64,000 nucleotides of DNA, from contig CAUJLY010000003.1 in the NCBI GenBank assembly GCA_963281155.1, positions 6,882,001 through 6,946,000 of the forward strand, in the 5' to 3' direction. A program made the position numbers and the translations under genes. Shown here one piece after another: positions 59,850-64,000 of the stretch. Each line of letters opens with the position of its first letter. Positions within the stretch are counted from its first letter, which is position 1. This DNA comes from Rhabditophanes sp. KR3021. Taxonomy: Eukaryota > Nematoda > Chromadorea > Rhabditida > Alloionematidae. The notes under the pieces are model-generated. The model was given only the letters and a program-made list of their open reading frames with translations, did no database searches and was not told the DNA's origin.

Positions 59850-62800
59850 ATGGTGGTGGATGCTCATGTCAGTACTGCCTTACCACCTGACGACGTCGTC
59901 ATCAAAGACGAAGTGGAGGTCCTGGATGGGCAACTAAATGAGGTTGAGGTGCCGCCAGAGGAAGTTATTGAGTATGATGCTAATTTTGGGGAACCTCAAG
60001 ATCCTATTTCGAAGTTTGAGTTTCCTGAAAATGCAGCTGAACAGTATCCTTTGAGAGAAATATTACATCCTGATTTAATAGACATCGACCCCAAGTCATT
60101 GTTTCCTGACTTTGAAAGAAATCAGATTCTTAGATTTGGGCGTTTGATGCAACCTCTGATGAAAGAAACGAGTAAGATGGAGATTTGGTGGCCGTCAAAG
60201 TCTTTCTACAAAAAGCAAGTTAACAAGGCTAAGACAAAGGTCCATCAGACTGAGCCTATTGCCTCTACCTCAACTCAATTGACGTCTGACGATGTGGTGG
60301 TGGATGATTTATATTTGCTACGAATGCCGATTGATGCTTCTGGCAAGGCAAAGAAGAATAATGATGGAAGTGATGAGGAAGAGGAATCTACGCCCTGGAG
60401 AAATGGCCCCTCCAAAGTTTGGTTTGATCAAGTTAATTTGCCGAACAATACCTCTGTCGAGGAGTTGTATGAGAAGGTGAAGAAGACGATGGCAGGCCCA
60501 TCAAGCAAGAATAGTGTTACCTTGAGTAGAGAAGCTGTTGAAAAGGAAAGGAAACTGATTGCTGATTTGAACAATGAGCCCATCCAGAAGTGGTCCAAAT
60601 ACATGAACTATAAAGCTTTAATTCCTGTCAATTTGATGAACTGGGAAAATGATGTAGTTTTCAATGAGAATCAGGCTCGTGACTTGTTTCTGAAAAAGTA
60701 TGGCAAAGACAAAGCTCCCGCCTCAGGGTGGTTGCCAACTGCTAAGACGAAAACGTACGAGGATTGGGTTACTTTTACCAGACAAAATCCTATCAAGAAT
60801 CTAATCGAAAAGGACCCCATTCAGAAGATTGACATTTTGGCTTTGAATAAATTGGGGGGCCTGACGAGAAGGTGTCGATGTTTCCACTGGAAAACAACGA
60901 ATGGGACAATTCCAAGTGGGAAGATGATATTATCTGGGATCCCGAGAATCTAGACAAAATGCCAGAACCCAAAGTATTGACAATTGACTTTAAGGATGAC
61001 CCACGTGCTTATGGAATGCCCCAAGACACAGTAGACGTTGCCGCAGACGGAAACACAACTGCCATACCTGAACCACTCCAACCCAAAAGCGAAAAGGCCG
61101 CCAATACAGCTACTCGCAAATCCAAGATGATCCTCGGCCAAGTCCAGCAACGCCAAAAACAAGAAGAAGAAGAGCAGATGGAGAATACGATGGCCAGATT
61201 CAACGACAAAGATCCATTTAACTTGTCGAATGACGATTACTACTGTGCTACTGGAGCTGTGAAAGCTGGCATCGCGGCAGGCATATCTAATTTGGTTCAA
61301 CATTCAATTCCTGCTCAGAATGTTTCTACCATTTTCTTCCCGACTCATTTGACTGCTGAAAGATTGAGGATGCACCATCGGGTCCCACTTCATGGCTTGA
61401 GTAGGAAGTTTTTGAGGACACTCAATCATGGGCAGTTCATTAGCATCCGTGGCCTTACCAAGTTAATTCAAAAAAGAGAGGAGGAAAGACAAAAGATCAA
61501 GACTGCTGAAGGTGGAGGAGATTACTTCTTTATGCGGGAACATAAGGACTTGACTGGAATGGATGGAAGTTTGTGTATGTTCGAATATCTAGAAGAACAC
61601 CCTCCCCTCTTAAACCAACCTGGAATGGCAAGTAAAATCAAAAATTACCACAGAAGAAAGCCCGGCGTTGATTCAGAACCCACTTTTGAATTTGGATCAC
61701 TGACTTATACGCACTCTTCCCCATTCTTAGGATCAATTCCACCTGGAACGACTGTACAAAGTTTGGAAAACAATATGTTTAAGGCACCCATCTACCAACA
61801 CACCCCTAAGGTGACGGATTTCTTGTTGATCAGAACGAAGGAAGGTTTTTTGGTTAGAAAACATCCTGCGTTGTTTGTGGTTGGGCAGGAAAATCCTACT
61901 TTCGAAGTTCCTTCTCCTAATTCAAAGACAGCAACCAACTTTGTTAGAGACTTCCTGATGGCTTTCATCTATAGGTTATTCTGGAACTCCCCCGAAGACC
62001 CCAAAAGAATCAAAATAGACGAAATCAAAGCCGCCTTTCCCCACCAAGCTGAGTCGTCGATCCGTAAAAGATTAAAAGTATGCTCAGACTTCAAGAGATT
62101 CGACCGCGGAAACGATCAAAATTACTGGGTTCTCCGTGACGACTTTAGATTGCCATCAAAAGAAGAGGTGATGGCGATGGTGACTCCTGAGATGTGTTGT
62201 GTCCAGTATTCAATGTTAGCTGAGGAACAAAGACTTCAAGATGCTGGTTATAGGGTCAAGAACAATATGGTGGCGGAGAATAAGGACAATGACAGTGATG
62301 ACGATGTTACTCTTGAGGATGAGCAAAAGTGCGCAGCCTGGAACACCACCAGGGCCTTTATTAACTTCCAAAAGGGAAAATGTCTGCTGGACAACACTGG
62401 CATTGCTGACCCTACAGGAAAAGGCCTCGGATTTTCATTTGTCCGTGTGTCTGCCAAGCCTCCAAAAGAAGCGAAGAAGGAAGAGAATACGGGTCCTAAG
62501 AAGTTGGTTACCGGAACAAACGCTGACCTAAGAAAACTTCCACTCAAGGAAGCGAAAATGATTTGCAAAGGGTATGGTTTGACGGATGAAGAGTTAGGAT
62601 CTCTCTCAAGATGGGACATCATTGATGTGATCAGAACTTTCAGTACCAACAATGCTGCCAAGAAGACTGAGACTGGGGAGTTATCCAGATTCGCAAGAGG
62701 AAATGTTCGTTTCAACTACGCCGACATGCAAGAAAAGTTTAAAGAGACTTGTCAGATCATTTGGAATAAGCAGTCCGAGATGTTGGCTGATGTTGAAGAA

Positions 62801-64000
62801 TTGGCAACTGACAACGAGGAGTCTGGGGATGAAAGTGGTGCGGATGAAAATGAAAAGGAGTTGCAGGAAAGAGTGAATAATGGGGAGATCAGCAAGATGG
62901 AAATGAAGAAGATTGAGTATGAAAGAGAAGAAAAAGAACGCTTAGAACTTCAACGTATGATCCACGGAAAGGATTTGATCAACAACGAAAAGGATGAGGA
63001 TGGCAAAAAGAAGAAAAAAGATAAGACTGATGATGAATGGTGTTCAAAAAAGTTAACTATTGTCAGGCTGTGCAAAGATGCCAATGGGAAGGAAATTAGG
63101 AGGACTGAAACGGTCTCGGATCCAGAAGTGATAAAAGTTTATATTGGCATCAAAACTAAAAAGGATAATCATTTCATCAAAATGTACGCCGAACAAGACG
63201 AAGACTTTAAGGAGGAAAAACGGCGGGAAAAGCGTCGCAATCAAGATGCCATTAGAAGAAAGAAGAATGCAGACAAGAAACCTCTTAAGGCCGAAGCTAA
63301 GCGACAAAAGATGGAAATCGAAAGAAAGCCAATTATCCCCAAAGCAATCCAACTTAAACTGACTTGCAGCAGTTGTGGTGAAACCGGACACATGAAGACA
63401 AACAAAGATTGCCCCAAATATTCGGAAAGATTAGCCATGAGAAGCAGTGAGGTCAAGATTGGAGATCTAGTCAGACCAATGGACTATGACATGATGGATG
63501 AAGATTCACAAATGTCGGGTAATGACTCCATTAAATTAGATGGCTTCAAAATGACAATCTCAAAGAGTATTGTTTCAAAAAATAATAAGCCCAAATTGAA
63601 GATGTCTATTCCGAAGTTATTTTTGTCAAAAGAAAAGCTCGGAGACTTGTCAAGACTCAATTCAGGGAGCTATTTGGATGATACTAATGATTCTCACTCT
63701 GAGATGACTGACTTTTCCGTTGATACTGATGGCAACCTAAATGATGGTGAAACGGATGAAGGGACATCAGTTAAAAGAGGACCTGGAAGGCCGCCCTTGA
63801 ATGCCACACTTTTGAAGAGAAAAGCTATGGGTGACACTGAATACTTGGTAAAGCGGCCAAAGAATGTTCATCGTCGAATAACTGATCCAAAAGTCAGCAT
63901 GGCCAAGATCTGGACCGAAATTTTCAACGACATCAAGACAATTGAGTTTTCGAATGATTTCAATAAACCAGTGAACGAAAAGAAAGTCGTGGACTATTAT
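59850..64000 (+). CDS. taf-1: TAF1, TFIID subunit (frameshift, 3' end beyond window)
   Basis: Largest TFIID subunit, which binds TBP and core promoters. The ATG follows an acceptor-like TTTTCCAG. Conserved points: EIWWPSKSFYKKQ; the block KWEDDIIWDPENLDKMPEPK; the central DUF3591/acetyltransferase-like domain (FNLSNDDYYCATGAVKAG; LTAERLRMHHRVPLHGLSRK; FEYLEEHPPLLNQPGMASKI); the winged-helix region (NQNYWVLRDDFRLPS); and the zinc knuckle CSSCGETGHMKTNKDCP (63367-63417). A basic, Lys-rich segment precedes the knuckle. The frame moves by -1 at a GGGGGGC run (60854-60860): residues up to NKLGG are in one frame and PDEKVSMFPLENNEW in the other. A seventh G would restore one frame. The bromodomains should lie past the window edge. 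Confidence 0.92.

Overview
The window is nuclear DNA from a nematode, most likely a chromadorean. The clearest evidence is an intact class-T serpentine chemoreceptor gene (Srt, a nematode family) at 48.6-49.6 kb, with remnants of other nematode 7TM receptors and a CHK/DUF1679-type kinase. The DNA is AT-rich. Most introns are about 30-60 nt (GTAAGT ... TTTTAG/TTTCAG), so genes are compact and many consist of one large exon after a tiny first exon. No trans-spliced leader gene was recognised. Several starts lie just after an acceptor-like site, which may mean outron trans-splicing or 5'UTR introns.

Layout. 1-5.8 kb (minus strand): beta-glucuronidase (cut by the left edge, with a decayed plus-strand gene inside one intron), a one-helix small protein, a putative N-myristoylated protein and rpl-24. 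6.4-8 kb: rps-10, divergent from rpl-24 and carrying a possible H/ACA snoRNA in an intron, then a MARVEL-like tetraspan gene. 8-20.2 kb: a 12 kb stretch with almost no coding signal, upstream of the TENT5/FAM46 poly(A) polymerase gene (tent-5). 24.4-32.7 kb: PNPO, a haem peroxidase, a tyrosine phosphatase and the splicing helicase DHX15/Prp43. 32.8-38 kb: a relic zone (CCT-1 fragment, chemoreceptor pieces, a frameshifted cathepsin-like pseudogene), interrupted by an intact CHK kinase-like gene and the 7SL/SRP RNA gene. 38.3-48 kb: DDX20/Gemin3 (mel-46) and Asunder/INTS13 (ints-13), head to head 185 bp apart, then clu-1. 48-51.9 kb: chemoreceptors, a probable mitochondrial S17 gene, a short tandem repeat and an orphan exon. 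54.2-56.7 kb: a BRICHOS-domain membrane protein with two apparent alternative first exons. 57-59.5 kb: a PDI-family relic and an F-box/LRR-like protein. 59.85 kb to the right edge: TAF1, with a reading-frame shift at a G-run.

Most genes concern RNA and protein synthesis: TAF1 (transcription initiation), INTS13 and Gemin3 (snRNA processing and snRNP assembly), DHX15 (spliceosome disassembly), ribosomal proteins, SRP RNA, and CLU (mRNAs of mitochondrial proteins). They are mixed with rapidly evolving receptors and pseudogene debris.

No wholly new system was demonstrated. The best leads are the duplicated first exon of the BRICHOS gene, the GGGGGGC frameshift in TAF1, the mel-46/ints-13 shared promoter, the intronic snoRNA candidate, the tiny introns, and the non-coding block around tent-5. 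All identifications were made by reading the sequence; no database search was run.
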